Source: Halanaerobiaceae bacterium ANBcell28 (GTDB taxonomy: Bacteria; Bacillota; Halanaerobiia; Halanaerobiales; DTU029). From it: a stretch of 33,883 nt of DNA. Numbering within the stretch: the stretch's first letter is position 1; every line of letters begins with the position of its first letter. The translations under genes and the position numbers were made by a program. The notes beneath the pieces were generated by a model. It searched no databases. It was not told the DNA's origin and saw only the letters and a list, made by a program, of their open reading frames with translations. Positions 15,655-25,684 of the stretch are shown here, piece by piece. The stretch spans positions 155,403 through 189,285 of the forward strand of contig JBBJJH010000004.1 of the NCBI GenBank assembly GCA_037623315.1. Direction: 5' to 3'.

Positions 15655-17814
15655 TTGAGTGTAAGAAATAAATTTTATTTTGTATTGATAATAATGATAG
15701 TACTTGCAAGTTCTTCACTTGTTTTCGCAAGTACTGATGCTATGAATTTTAACATCCCTTATAGTAGTTATACTTTTGATTACTGGGGAGACCCTATGCC
15801 TGCTCCGTTACCTTACGTAACAGACAGCGTGATTGATTTTACAGACTCTGAAATTGGTAGTTTGAGGAGTCCGCGAGATTTAGTTGTTAGTGAGAACAAC
15901 AGAGTATATATTTCGGATTCTGGAAACAATCGGGTAATTGTTTTTGATGATGAGTGGAATGTGCTTAATGTAATTAAAGAATTTGATAATAATGGTGAAC
16001 TTGATTCTTTTAATAGTCCACGAGGTCTTTTTGTTGATAGATCTGAAAATTTGTATGTTAGTGATATGAACAATGGAAGAATTATTAAATTTAATGAAGA
16101 TGGGGAAGTAATTGATATAATAGGTGAACCAGTTGAACAGGTAGAAGGTGTACTTCCTGGAGATTTCTCTTATAGACCTATCAAAGTAGCAGTAGATATA
16201 GCAGGTAGAATGTATGTCTTATCTGATGATACTTATGAAGGTGTCTTGGTCTTTGATAGAAATGGAGATTTCCGTGGTTTTATTGGTGCTCCTCATGTTC
16301 GATTTAATCTCTGGGATCAGTTCTGGAGACTATTGGCTACAGAGCAACAAATGGATAGAATGCAATTAAGACTGCCTACTGAGTATAGTAGTATTGATAT
16401 TGATGACCGTGGTTTTATTTATGCTACAGTTATTGGTGGAACAGAGGTTGAGCGTGAAGCTATAAGAAGATTGAATCCTAGTGGGGAAGATGTTCTAAGG
16501 CGTAATGCTGTATGGTGGGTTATAGGAGATATTGGATTTCCAGATCAATATGATGAAGCTAATATAACAGGTCCATCTGTTTTTACTGATGTTTTAGTGC
16601 AGGATTATGGTGTTTATAGTGTTCTTGATAGAAATAGAGGTCGTGTATTCACATACGATAATGATGGTTACCTCCTTTATGTCTTTGGTTTTAGAGATAG
16701 TAAATATGGTGCTAACAGGTTGCCAGTTGCTTTAGACGTATTGAATGGCAATAAATTAATTTTAGATAGGGAAAGGAATAGAATTACAAGTTATAGTCCT
16801 ACAGATTATGCATTAAATATTCAAGGTGCTATAGCTGCACATTATCATGGTCGTTATGACGAGGCTAATGAACTGTGGCGAGAAGTGTTAAGGGCTAATT
16901 CTAATAATGAACATGCATACACAGGTATTGGTCTTGCATATCTAAGGCAGGATGAGTTTAGAGATGCTATGTATTATTTTAGACAGGGTAATAATAGAGA
17001 TTATTATTCAGAAGCTTTTGGACTATATAGACGAGAAGTCTTAAATGATATTTTAGGATATATCTTCGCAACTATAATCTTATTATATATTGCTTTTAAA
17101 ATATATAAAAAGAAGAAAAGTAAAGCTTCTGCCGTGTTTAAAGAAGTTGTAGCTATAAGTGATGAAAAGTTAGCATTTAGCGGTCAAGTTAAACGAGTGT
17201 TAAATAGTTTGAAATATTCTCTTCATGTTATTTTTCATCCTTTTGATGGATTCTGGGATTTAAAACATGAGAAAAGGGGTAATTATCCTGCAGCTATAAT
17301 TATACTAATATTGACAACTTTAACCTATGTATTTAGTCGTCAGTATACAGGATTTATCTTTAATCACATGGACTTAACTCGTTTGAATATTATCATGGAA
17401 TTTGCCAGTGTATTATTACCATTCTTATTATGGTGTGTTGTTAACTGGTCTATGACAACGCTAGTAGAAGGTAAAGGTACTTTTAGAGATATATTTATAG
17501 CGTCTGCATATGCATTGACACCACTTATACTAATAAATATACCTTTAACTATTGTTTCCCATATGATTACTATTGATGAGGGAGCTTTCTATTATTTCTT
17601 CTTAGCATTAGCAGCTGCATGGGCTGTCTTCTTGCTATTCTTTGGGATTATGGTTACTCATAATTTTGATATGAAGAAAAATTTCTTTACTACTTTAGTT
17701 ACTTTCTTTGGAATGGTTTTTGTGATCTTCTTAAGTATATTATTCTTTAACCTGTCTGAACAGGTTTATACTTTCTTTTCAGAAATATACTTTGAGATTG
17801 TATATCGATTATAG
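15655..17814 (+). CDS. Secreted NHL-repeat / TPR / YIP1-domain membrane protein
   Basis: The 719-residue protein has a signal peptide (about 1-25, ending SLVFA). An NHL-type beta-propeller follows at about 45-385, with repeats such as SPRDLVVSENNRVYISDSG and SPRGLFVDRSENLYVSDMN. Two TPR-like helix pairs come next (about 390-450, HYHGRYDEANELWREVL), then a membrane helix near 455-475 with a KKKKSK stop-transfer. The C-terminal YIP1-like domain has about five membrane helices (510-719). The propeller should therefore face outside and the YIP1 part sit in the membrane. I chose the TTG at 15655 behind GAGGGGG; an ATG at 15637 lies before that site. It opens the transport operon. The role is unknown; an anchoring or assembly scaffold for the transporter is my inference. 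Confidence 0.82.
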   Translation: MSVRNKFYFVLIIMIVLASSSLVFASTDAMNFNIPYSSYTFDYWGDPMPAPLPYVTDSVIDFTDSEIGSLRSPRDLVVSENNRVYISDSGNNRVIVFDDEWNVLNVIKEFDNNGELDSFNSPRGLFVDRSENLYVSDMNNGRIIKFNEDGEVIDIIGEPVEQVEGVLPGDFSYRPIKVAVDIAGRMYVLSDDTYEGVLVFDRNGDFRGFIGAPHVRFNLWDQFWRLLATEQQMDRMQLRLPTEYSSIDIDDRGFIYATVIGGTEVEREAIRRLNPSGEDVLRRNAVWWVIGDIGFPDQYDEANITGPSVFTDVLVQDYGVYSVLDRNRGRVFTYDNDGYLLYVFGFRDSKYGANRLPVALDVLNGNKLILDRERNRITSYSPTDYALNIQGAIAAHYHGRYDEANELWREVLRANSNNEHAYTGIGLAYLRQDEFRDAMYYFRQGNNRDYYSEAFGLYRREVLNDILGYIFATIILLYIAFKIYKKKKSKASAVFKEVVAISDEKLAFSGQVKRVLNSLKYSLHVIFHPFDGFWDLKHEKRGNYPAAIIILILTTLTYVFSRQYTGFIFNHMDLTRLNIIMEFASVLLPFLLWCVVNWSMTTLVEGKGTFRDIFIASAYALTPLILINIPLTIVSHMITIDEGAFYYFFLALAAAWAVFLLFFGIMVTHNFDMKKNFFTTLVTFFGMVFVIFLSILFFNLSEQVYTFFSEIYFEIVYRL

Positions 17815-17871
17815 ATTTATTTAACTATTGAAGTTTATTTGTTTTAATTCATAATTGAAGGGATGGTGTCT

Positions 17872-20688
17872 ATGTTATCGTTTAATAAAACAAAAAATAC
17901 TTTTATAATATTACTTTTGCTCTTATTCTTTATCAGTTCAAATCTCTATGCAGAAGAAATAATAGAAACAAATCTAGATAATGAATTAGAAATAGAAGTA
18001 GAAGTAGAAGTAGAAGATAATATTATTGAAATTGTAGATGGCTATGAATTTGCTGTTGAAAATGAATATTTAAAACTATATGTAAATCATGATACAGCTG
18101 AGGTTGCTGTTCAGGATAAAAGTACAGGAGAAATCTGGTACACAAATCCACCTGATAGAGATGAGATGGAAACACAAGCTCGTGGTAGTGGATTGGATGC
18201 TATGAGTTCTCAGTTATCATTTGACTTTTTTATTCAAGCAGATAGACAAAGGTCTATGAACAGCTATAATGATAGTGTCAGCCGTGGTCAATTTCAGATA
18301 GATGTAAATGATAATGGCTTAAGGGTTGACTATCAATTTGGAAGAGAATGGGAAGATGAAGATTATATACCAACAATAATTAGTCAAGAAATTTTTGAGA
18401 ATGAACTAGCAGTTCATTTATCAGATTCAGATGCTAATTTTTTGAGAAATCAATATAATCTAATAGAACTGGTAGAAATGGATGAGGATTATCAACGTTT
18501 AGATATACATGGTGTAGATAAAGATGCTCTTTTTGGAGACTATACTATTGCTATTTTAGATGAAAATATGTCAGACAGAAATAGGAGAAGATTAATACAG
18601 GGTATTTTAGGAGAAATTCAAGAAAGTATGGATTATGCTAGATTGAGTAATGTTACTACTGAAGATCTAGAATATTATTTTGATAATCCAACTTATGTTC
18701 AAAAGTCACAGATAATGCCCTGGGATAGAGAGCGTATGATTGATGTTGTTCAAAAATCAGGATTTACCCCTGATAGAATTCAAGATGAGCATTTAAAATA
18801 TAATTATCCAATACCATATCCAAGTCTAAGATTGTTTGAAATAGCCTTAGAATATGAATTGGATGCTAGAGATTTATTGGTAAGGGTACCTGCAGATAGT
18901 ATTGTTTATCCACATGATGTTTTTGATCAGGTAGAGGGAAGAAGAGTAACGTTACCTTTGACATCATTACGTGTATTACCATACTTTGATGCTGCAAATA
19001 GGGAACAAGATGGTTATATTTTTGTTCCTGATGGAAGTGGTGCACTTATTCATTTAAATAACGGGAAAACTAATTTATCACCATATCAAAGACGTGTATA
19101 TGGAAGAGATTTCACAAGGACAGATGTTGCTGAATATGCACCATATTTAGATGAAGATATTTATATGCCTGTTTTTGGTATTAATCATGGAGAGAGAGGT
19201 TTTCTTGCTATTATAGAAGAGGCTGATGGATTAGCTCAGATTAATGCCTTAGTATCTGGCATGAGAGATTCTTATAATAGAGCTTTTGCTAATTTTGATT
19301 TAATTGCTCAGACAAGAGAGAGAATGACAGGTGTATATGAAGTACAGACATTAGCTATTAATATGTATCAGGAACGTATTGCAAGTACTGATATTCAAAT
19401 CAGATATAAGTTATTGCAGGATGAAGAAAGTGATTATTCTTCAATGGCTAGAACGTATCAAGAATATTTAGTTGAAAAACATGATTTAAATAGAATCGCA
19501 AAAGAAAATGAAGACATTCCATTTTTCCTTGAATTAATAGGTGGTGTTGACAGAATATTACCTGTGATGGGTGTACAAACAAGAGTGGTTGAGCCACTTA
19601 CCACTTATAATCAAGCTAACGATATCGTAAGTGAATTTAAGGAAAAAGGTCTTGAGAACCTTGTCTTGAAATATAGTGGATGGTCTCGCGGTGGATATAA
19701 ACACTACTATCCTGCGGCAGCTAGATTAGAGAGAAAACTTGGTTCATCTTCCGATTTTGAAAATTTAAGGGATATGCTTTTTGAAAACAATATGGCTTTT
19801 TACCCTGATATATCATTCTTAAATGTCTATGAAACAAGATTGTTTGATGGATATAGTCCGCGGAGAGATAATGCTAGGTTATTAAATAGAAGACAGGCGT
19901 TTATCTATGATGAATTTAATATCTCTACTTTTAGGGCTGAAGAAGATAAAACAAAAGATATATTATCTCCAAGAGCACTAGATAGTCTTGTTAGTAGTTT
20001 TCTAGATAGTTACAGTAGATATGATATTGATGCTCTTTCCTTGAGATATATAGGTGATCACCTACACGCTGATTATAGGATAGGTAGAGACAGACTTGTT
20101 GATCGTGAAGAATCAAAAAATCTAGTTATAGAACAATTAGCTAGTATTAATAATGATGGGGCAATGAGTCTTCTGATAAATGGTGGTAATGCATATACTT
20201 TACCTTTTGCTGATTATGTTCTGAATATGCCAGTATATAGTGATGCACATTTGTTACTTGATGAGGCTATTCCCTTTTATCAAATGGTTCTACATGGGTA
20301 TTTCCAGTACTCAGGAAATCCTATTAATTTAGCAGATAGATTAAACACTTATCCATTGAAATTACTTGAAATTGGAGCTTTGCCTTATTATAAATTAAGT
20401 CATCAAGAGTCTAATATTTTAAAGCAGAGTGATTATGAAAATTTATACTCTATTCATTATTTAGATTATATTGATGAGGCAGTTGCTTATTATCATGAAG
20501 TAAATGAAGTATTAAGAGAAGTACAGGGTATGAGAATCTTTAGTCATGAGAGATTAATGGATAGGGTTTATAAAACAAGTTATGAAAATGGTATTTCAAT
20601 TTTAGTGAACTATAATCAAGAAGATGTCGATTATAATGGTATTATAATTCCTGCTGTTTCTTATGAAGTAATAAGGGGGGAGATGTGA
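17872..20688 (+). CDS. Large secreted DUF5696-like protein
   Basis: This 938-residue protein has a signal peptide of about 27 residues (ILLLLLFFISSNLYA), then an acidic linker with a repeated Glu-Val stretch. Its start reads EYLKLYVNHDTAEVAVQDKSTGEIWYTNPP, a beta-sandwich-like opening, and its middle contains YIFVPDGSGALIHLNNGK. The second half (from about 560) looks like a TIM barrel resembling glycosidases: VLKYSGWSRGGYKHYYPAAARLERKLG, FYPDISFLN, and ALSLRYIGDHLHADY. I recall such proteins beside sugar ABC permeases as DUF5696, but could not check it. The ATG at 17872 has GAAGGG nine bases upstream; the ATG at 17863 touches that site. The gene ends one base before the first permease. Enzyme activity is possible, not shown. 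Confidence 0.75.
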   Translation: MLSFNKTKNTFIILLLLLFFISSNLYAEEIIETNLDNELEIEVEVEVEDNIIEIVDGYEFAVENEYLKLYVNHDTAEVAVQDKSTGEIWYTNPPDRDEMETQARGSGLDAMSSQLSFDFFIQADRQRSMNSYNDSVSRGQFQIDVNDNGLRVDYQFGREWEDEDYIPTIISQEIFENELAVHLSDSDANFLRNQYNLIELVEMDEDYQRLDIHGVDKDALFGDYTIAILDENMSDRNRRRLIQGILGEIQESMDYARLSNVTTEDLEYYFDNPTYVQKSQIMPWDRERMIDVVQKSGFTPDRIQDEHLKYNYPIPYPSLRLFEIALEYELDARDLLVRVPADSIVYPHDVFDQVEGRRVTLPLTSLRVLPYFDAANREQDGYIFVPDGSGALIHLNNGKTNLSPYQRRVYGRDFTRTDVAEYAPYLDEDIYMPVFGINHGERGFLAIIEEADGLAQINALVSGMRDSYNRAFANFDLIAQTRERMTGVYEVQTLAINMYQERIASTDIQIRYKLLQDEESDYSSMARTYQEYLVEKHDLNRIAKENEDIPFFLELIGGVDRILPVMGVQTRVVEPLTTYNQANDIVSEFKEKGLENLVLKYSGWSRGGYKHYYPAAARLERKLGSSSDFENLRDMLFENNMAFYPDISFLNVYETRLFDGYSPRRDNARLLNRRQAFIYDEFNISTFRAEEDKTKDILSPRALDSLVSSFLDSYSRYDIDALSLRYIGDHLHADYRIGRDRLVDREESKNLVIEQLASINNDGAMSLLINGGNAYTLPFADYVLNMPVYSDAHLLLDEAIPFYQMVLHGYFQYSGNPINLADRLNTYPLKLLEIGALPYYKLSHQESNILKQSDYENLYSIHYLDYIDEAVAYYHEVNEVLREVQGMRIFSHERLMDRVYKTSYENGISILVNYNQEDVDYNGIIIPAVSYEVIRGEM

Positions 20689-20689
20689 G

Positions 20690-21592
20690 ATGAGTTTAAG
20701 AAATAAGTTTCGTGTAACTGTTGAAAACAGAAAAAAGATTGGCGGGTATATGTTCACACTCCCATTTGTGATTGGTTTTATATTGTTTTTCTTATATCCG
20801 TTTATTCAGTCGGTAATCTATAGTTTTAGTTCTATAGAGTTTAGTAGAACAGGTTATACCTTAAGCAATGTTGGTTTTAATAACTATCATTATTCTATTT
20901 TTGTTAACACACAGTTTAGAGAAGATTTTATAGAAACAATGATAGCGATGCTCACTCAGTTACCAATGATTCTTGCTTTCAGTTTCTTTGCTGCTGTTAT
21001 ATTAAATCAAAAGTTCAAAGGTAGAGGTATAGCAAGGGTAATATTCTTTTTGCCTGTAATCTATAGTGCTGGTGTTGTATTGAGAATGGAAACAAACGAT
21101 ATTATAACTCAAATGTTGGAAGCTAATCAAGACTCATTTATGTTTAGTGGCGAAGCTTTAAGGGCTCTGTTGGTGCAAACCAGGTTTATGCCAGAACAGG
21201 TGATATATTTTATACTTGCTGCTGTTGATAGTATTCCAGATATTATACGTTCGTCAGGTATCCAAATTCTAATATTTCTAGCTGGCCTTCAGTCAATTTC
21301 ACCTTCTGTTTATGAAGCTGCTAAAGTCGAAGGTGCTAGTGGATGGGAATCATTTTGGTTAATTACTTTTCCAATGATTAGTCCACTGATTATTACAAAT
21401 ACAATTTATACTGTTGTTGATTCTTTGATTGCAGCTAATAACCCTCTTGTTCTTTTAATTAGAGAGATGACCTTCTCTGGTAATCGATTTGGGGTTGGAG
21501 CGGCTATGGCTACTATGTATTTTGCGTCGATAGCTTTAATATTAGCGATAATATATAAATTGGTAAATAAGCATGTTTTCTATCGTGAGTAG
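20690..21592 (+). CDS. Sugar ABC transporter permease (MalF type), pair 1
   Basis: This 300-residue inner-membrane permease has about six membrane helices and the cytoplasmic EAA loop YEAAKVEGASGWESFWLITFP, which contacts the ATPase. A stretch of about 60 residues between helices 3 and 4 (METNDIITQMLEANQDSF and following) is longer than usual and includes two weakly hydrophobic segments. The start overlaps nothing but follows the previous stop by one base, with GGGGGAG as its binding site, so it is co-translated with the DUF5696-like gene. It should pair with the MalG-type permease at 21649. Confidence 0.9.
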   Translation: MSLRNKFRVTVENRKKIGGYMFTLPFVIGFILFFLYPFIQSVIYSFSSIEFSRTGYTLSNVGFNNYHYSIFVNTQFREDFIETMIAMLTQLPMILAFSFFAAVILNQKFKGRGIARVIFFLPVIYSAGVVLRMETNDIITQMLEANQDSFMFSGEALRALLVQTRFMPEQVIYFILAAVDSIPDIIRSSGIQILIFLAGLQSISPSVYEAAKVEGASGWESFWLITFPMISPLIITNTIYTVVDSLIAANNPLVLLIREMTFSGNRFGVGAAMATMYFASIALILAIIYKLVNKHVFYRE

Positions 21593-21648
21593 TGATAAAA
21601 TTAAGTTTCGTTTTGTTTCCAGCATAAGCTAAGAATGGAGGTTTTTTG

Positions 21649-22626
21649 ATGAAGAATTCTAGAGTTTCAAGTGTTACTTCTAATATAAAAATAGATAAAA
21701 TTAAGCTTAAAAAGCTTTTAATAAGCATTGCAAGAACGGTTTTGTTGCTAGGCATATCTTATATCATTCTTATGCCTCTTCTATCGAAGTTTTCAAACTC
21801 TTTGATGCCAGTAAGAGACTTATATGATCAAACTGTAAAATGGATTCCGCGTAATGTTACTTTTGAGCATTATAGTATGGTGTGGGAGCATATGCGATAT
21901 CCTTCTGCTTTATTTAATACTATGACTTTGACTATTTTAGTTAGTTTATTACAATTAGCATCCTGTACAGTTGTGGCATATGGTTTAGCTAGATTTGATT
22001 TTAGGGGTAAAAATTTAATTTTTGGATTGGTTTTGTTTACACTAATTGTTCCCCCGCAAATGATTATGATTCCTCTATATCTAAATATGAGATACTTTGA
22101 TTTATTTGGTTTATTAAGTTTATTTTCAGAGGGAGGGTTTAATCTAATAGGATCATACTGGCCGTTTGTCTTGACTTCAATTACAGGAACAGGTTTGAGA
22201 AATGGCTTGTTTATTTATATCATGAGACAGTTCTTTAAAGGCATGCCTAAAGAACTAGAAGAAGCAGCCTATATTGATGGTGCTGGGCTTTTAAGGACAT
22301 TTATAAAGGTTATGTTACCTGGTGCTGTTCCAGGATTAATAATTGTTTTCCTATTTGCTTTTGTTTGGCAGTGGAATGACTTTTTCTTTACTACTCTTTT
22401 CATGGGTGGTGGTCATTATTTACCAATGGCTTTACAATTAGTAGCTAATAGGGTAATCCAAGCAGTAACAGATGGTCAGGCACCTTTATCCACTCAAGGA
22501 GATCAGTATGAGTCACTCCTTAATAATACTGGTATGATATTGGTTATTTCACCATTATTAGTACTTTACGGGTTTATGCAACGTTACTTTATAGAAAGTG
22601 TAGAGAGAAGTGGAATCGTTGGTTAG
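21649..22626 (+). CDS. Sugar ABC transporter permease (MalG type), pair 1
   Basis: This 325-residue permease has about six membrane helices and the EAA loop LEEAAYIDGAGLLRTFIKVMLP. An extra segment (MRYFDLFGLLSLFSEGGFNL and the next about 25 residues) separates the middle helices, mirroring the insertion in its partner. The ATG at 21649 has GGAGG eight bases upstream; a TTG at 21646 is in frame but not needed. The start lies 56 bases after the partner and the stop 29 bases before the large solute-binding protein. Confidence 0.9.
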   Translation: MKNSRVSSVTSNIKIDKIKLKKLLISIARTVLLLGISYIILMPLLSKFSNSLMPVRDLYDQTVKWIPRNVTFEHYSMVWEHMRYPSALFNTMTLTILVSLLQLASCTVVAYGLARFDFRGKNLIFGLVLFTLIVPPQMIMIPLYLNMRYFDLFGLLSLFSEGGFNLIGSYWPFVLTSITGTGLRNGLFIYIMRQFFKGMPKELEEAAYIDGAGLLRTFIKVMLPGAVPGLIIVFLFAFVWQWNDFFFTTLFMGGGHYLPMALQLVANRVIQAVTDGQAPLSTQGDQYESLLNNTGMILVISPLLVLYGFMQRYFIESVERSGIVG

Positions 22627-22655
22627 TTTAATACTAGATGTAAGGAGTTGAAGAT

Positions 22656-25600
22656 ATGAAAAAGTATAATTTTAAATATAGTATATTATTAGGTTTAGCA
22701 CTTGTCTTTGTATTAGCAATTTCTCTTAGTATTTCAGCTGATATATATGATGTTAGTACTTTGAATTTTCAAGAGTATTTAACATATGATGAATATTTAC
22801 ACTTGTATAGTGATTATTCAAGACCAGATCAAGAAATTATTATATCAGCATTTGATTATACTGACACAGATATGGACATCCAAATTGCTGAAAATCTTGG
22901 AGACGAAAATATAGATGCTATTATCACTGAAGAAAGTGGTTTTGTAGAATATGAATTTTATGTTGATGAAGCTGGTTTTTATAATATTTCACTTGATTAT
23001 TTTCCTGTTGAAGGAAGAACATCAGATATTACTCGTGGCCTAAAAATAAATGGAGAATTTCCTTTTGAAGATGCAAGATATTTAGACTTTTTTAGGGTGT
23101 GGGTTAATGATGGAGAGATAAGAAAAGATAATCGAGGTAATGAAATAAGTCCTCCGCAAAAAGAAGCACCACGTTGGTTATCAGTAAATATAGTTGATCG
23201 ATTAGGTTATTACAATGAGCCATTCTTGTTTTTCTTTGAAGAGGGTTTAAATACTCTTACTCTTGAATCTCAAAGAGAGCCTATGGCTATAAATCACTTA
23301 AGATTGTATCAAGTTGAAGATAGACCTTCATATTCTGACTATCTTGCTGAAATGACAGCTAAGGGATATAGAGAAACGGAAGGTATTAAAGTTAGGATTC
23401 TAGCTCAGGATGCAGTTGCAAAATCTACACCTACAATATATCCAGTTTTCGATCAATCTGACCCAACTGTTGTGCCATACCATCATGCTTTAATTAGATT
23501 GAATACAATTGGTGGACAACGTTGGCAAAATGCAGGTGAATGGGTTGAATGGGAAGTAGAAGTACCTGAGGCTGGCCTTTATAAAATTGGCTTTAAAGCA
23601 AAGCAAAATATTAATAGAGGCGAAGTTTCTGCTAGGCGTTTATATATTAATGGCGAAGTACCTTTTCAGGAAGTTGATTCGATTAATTTCCTTTTTTCCA
23701 GTAATTATTCTATGACAGTTCCTGGTGAAGAAAAAGGTGAAGCATACTATTTTTATTTCAATGAAGGTAAAAATATTATTCGTATGGAAGCTATTATGGG
23801 TGAAATGGCTTCTATAATTAGAGAAACTGAAGATATTTTATTTGAATTAAATAATGCCTTTAGACAAATTATTATGATAACTTCTTCTACTCCTGATAGG
23901 CATAGGGATTATCAATTAGAAAGAAGAATTCCACATGTACTTGAAAGTCTTAATAAATATGGAAATATGTTATATGATTTAGCTAGTGAAATTGAAGAAT
24001 TAAGTGGAGAAAGTGGTGAGCAGGTTGCCCGCTTAAGAGAAGTGGGTAGGCAAATGCTTGATATGTATGATAGACCGCGTACTATCCAACGTAGAATCAA
24101 TCACTTTAGGGATACTTTGGGTAATTTAGGAGATTGGATTATTACTGCTAGAGAGCAGCCATTAATGATGGATTATTTTATAGTTGCATCTCCAGAAGTA
24201 GAAATGCCAAAAGTTACAGCAAATATATTCCAATCAGTAAATCACGAATTAAGGAAGTATATTTCTTCTTATTTTGTTGATTATGATATGGTTGGAGACG
24301 TATATGATGCAAGTGAACTTGATCAAGAACCGATAACAGTTTGGGCAGTTATGGGTCGTGACAATGCTCAGATCTTAAAAAGAATGATTGAAGACAGTTT
24401 CACACCAGAAACAGGAATATTTGTAAATCTTGAACTTGTTAACCTTGGTGTATTACTGCCAGCTACATTGGCAGGAAGAGGTCCAGATCTTGCTCTTGGA
24501 ATTGAAGCTGATGCTCCAATGAACTTCGCAATGCGTAATGCTGCATTTGACTTAACTCAATTTGATGATTTTGAAGAGATTAGTCAAAGGTTCCATGAAA
24601 GTGCACTTGTCACATATACTTTCAGGGATCAAGTGTATGCTTTACCACAGCAGCAACAATTTACTATGATGTTCTATAGACAGGATATCCTTCATGATCT
24701 TGGCTTGGGAGTTCCAGATACATGGGATGATGTTTTAAGGATTATTCCTGAATTAAAAGAAAATAATTTGGAGTTCGGTTTTCCGATAACTCCTCCAGAT
24801 GCAAGACGTGCCTTGTCTGCTGATATGGGTATGGGTGCTGCAGGTGCAGGTAGTATATCTACTTTGCCTGGTGTTATGCCATTTGTAACTTTCCTTTATC
24901 AATTAGGAGGAGATTTATATCAAGCAGATGGTGTTGCTACTGACCTTCATGATGAAGCGGCTGTAGAAGCCTTCAGAATGTGGACTGATTTCTATGAGCT
25001 TTATAAATTACCTTTAGATTTTAGTGCTCATAATCGTTTTAGAACTGGAGAAATGCCAATAGTAATTGAGAACTATCCAATGTATAATTTACTACAAATA
25101 TTTGCACCAGAAATTAGAGGAAAGTGGGATTTCACCTTAATTCCTGGTACTAGAAGAGAAGATGGTACAATAGATCGTACTATTCCATCAGGTACTTTAG
25201 CTTTCAGAGCTGGTGCTGCAGATATGATTTTAGGGCATACAGAACAGCCAGACGCATCCTGGGAATTTCTGAAATGGTGGAATAGCACTGAAACACAGGT
25301 AAGATATGGTCGTGAATTAGAGAGTATGATGGGTGTAGCGGCTCGTTTCCCAACAGCGAATCGAGAAGCTAGTCAATTATTACCATGGACTATAGATGAA
25401 ATAGAAATTATTAATGAACAATGGGAGTATTTGAAAGGTGTTCCTGAGGTTCCTGGTGGATATATGACAGGTCGTCATCTTGATAATGCCTTCAGGAGAG
25501 TTATAAATGATCAGGAAGATGACCGTAAAATGTTACTAGATTATGTCAGGATTATTGAAGAAGAATTAGAACTGAAGAGAAGAGAGTTTGGATTAGAAAC

Positions 25601-25664
25601 AGATATAGATACAATGTTAGAACGTGCTAAAGAAAATCCTGAATTATATATCTGGTGGGAATAG
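22656..25664 (+). CDS. Very large solute-binding protein with two carbohydrate-binding-like domains
   Basis: At 1002 residues it is more than twice the usual length of a sugar-binding protein. A signal peptide (about 1-28, LAISLSISA) has no lipobox. Two related beta-rich domains follow: about 93-220 (VEYEFYVDEAGFYNISLDYF, LKINGEFPFEDARYLDFF) and about 293-385 (VEWEVEVPEAGLYKIGFKAK, LYINGEVPFQEVDSINFLF), resembling CBM6/CBM35-type folds. A helical, Arg/Glu-rich region spans about 386-545. The solute-binding fold occupies about 558-960 (ITVWAVMGRDNAQILKRMIE, LPQQQQFTMMFYRQDIL, VPDTWDDVL). The start follows AAGGAG. It lies between the two permease pairs and could serve either. The ligand may be a larger polysaccharide fragment. 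Confidence 0.88.
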   Translation: MKKYNFKYSILLGLALVFVLAISLSISADIYDVSTLNFQEYLTYDEYLHLYSDYSRPDQEIIISAFDYTDTDMDIQIAENLGDENIDAIITEESGFVEYEFYVDEAGFYNISLDYFPVEGRTSDITRGLKINGEFPFEDARYLDFFRVWVNDGEIRKDNRGNEISPPQKEAPRWLSVNIVDRLGYYNEPFLFFFEEGLNTLTLESQREPMAINHLRLYQVEDRPSYSDYLAEMTAKGYRETEGIKVRILAQDAVAKSTPTIYPVFDQSDPTVVPYHHALIRLNTIGGQRWQNAGEWVEWEVEVPEAGLYKIGFKAKQNINRGEVSARRLYINGEVPFQEVDSINFLFSSNYSMTVPGEEKGEAYYFYFNEGKNIIRMEAIMGEMASIIRETEDILFELNNAFRQIIMITSSTPDRHRDYQLERRIPHVLESLNKYGNMLYDLASEIEELSGESGEQVARLREVGRQMLDMYDRPRTIQRRINHFRDTLGNLGDWIITAREQPLMMDYFIVASPEVEMPKVTANIFQSVNHELRKYISSYFVDYDMVGDVYDASELDQEPITVWAVMGRDNAQILKRMIEDSFTPETGIFVNLELVNLGVLLPATLAGRGPDLALGIEADAPMNFAMRNAAFDLTQFDDFEEISQRFHESALVTYTFRDQVYALPQQQQFTMMFYRQDILHDLGLGVPDTWDDVLRIIPELKENNLEFGFPITPPDARRALSADMGMGAAGAGSISTLPGVMPFVTFLYQLGGDLYQADGVATDLHDEAAVEAFRMWTDFYELYKLPLDFSAHNRFRTGEMPIVIENYPMYNLLQIFAPEIRGKWDFTLIPGTRREDGTIDRTIPSGTLAFRAGAADMILGHTEQPDASWEFLKWWNSTETQVRYGRELESMMGVAARFPTANREASQLLPWTIDEIEIINEQWEYLKGVPEVPGGYMTGRHLDNAFRRVINDQEDDRKMLLDYVRIIEEELELKRREFGLETDIDTMLERAKENPELYIWWE

Positions 25665-25684
25665 ATTAGAATGGGGGGAATGAA

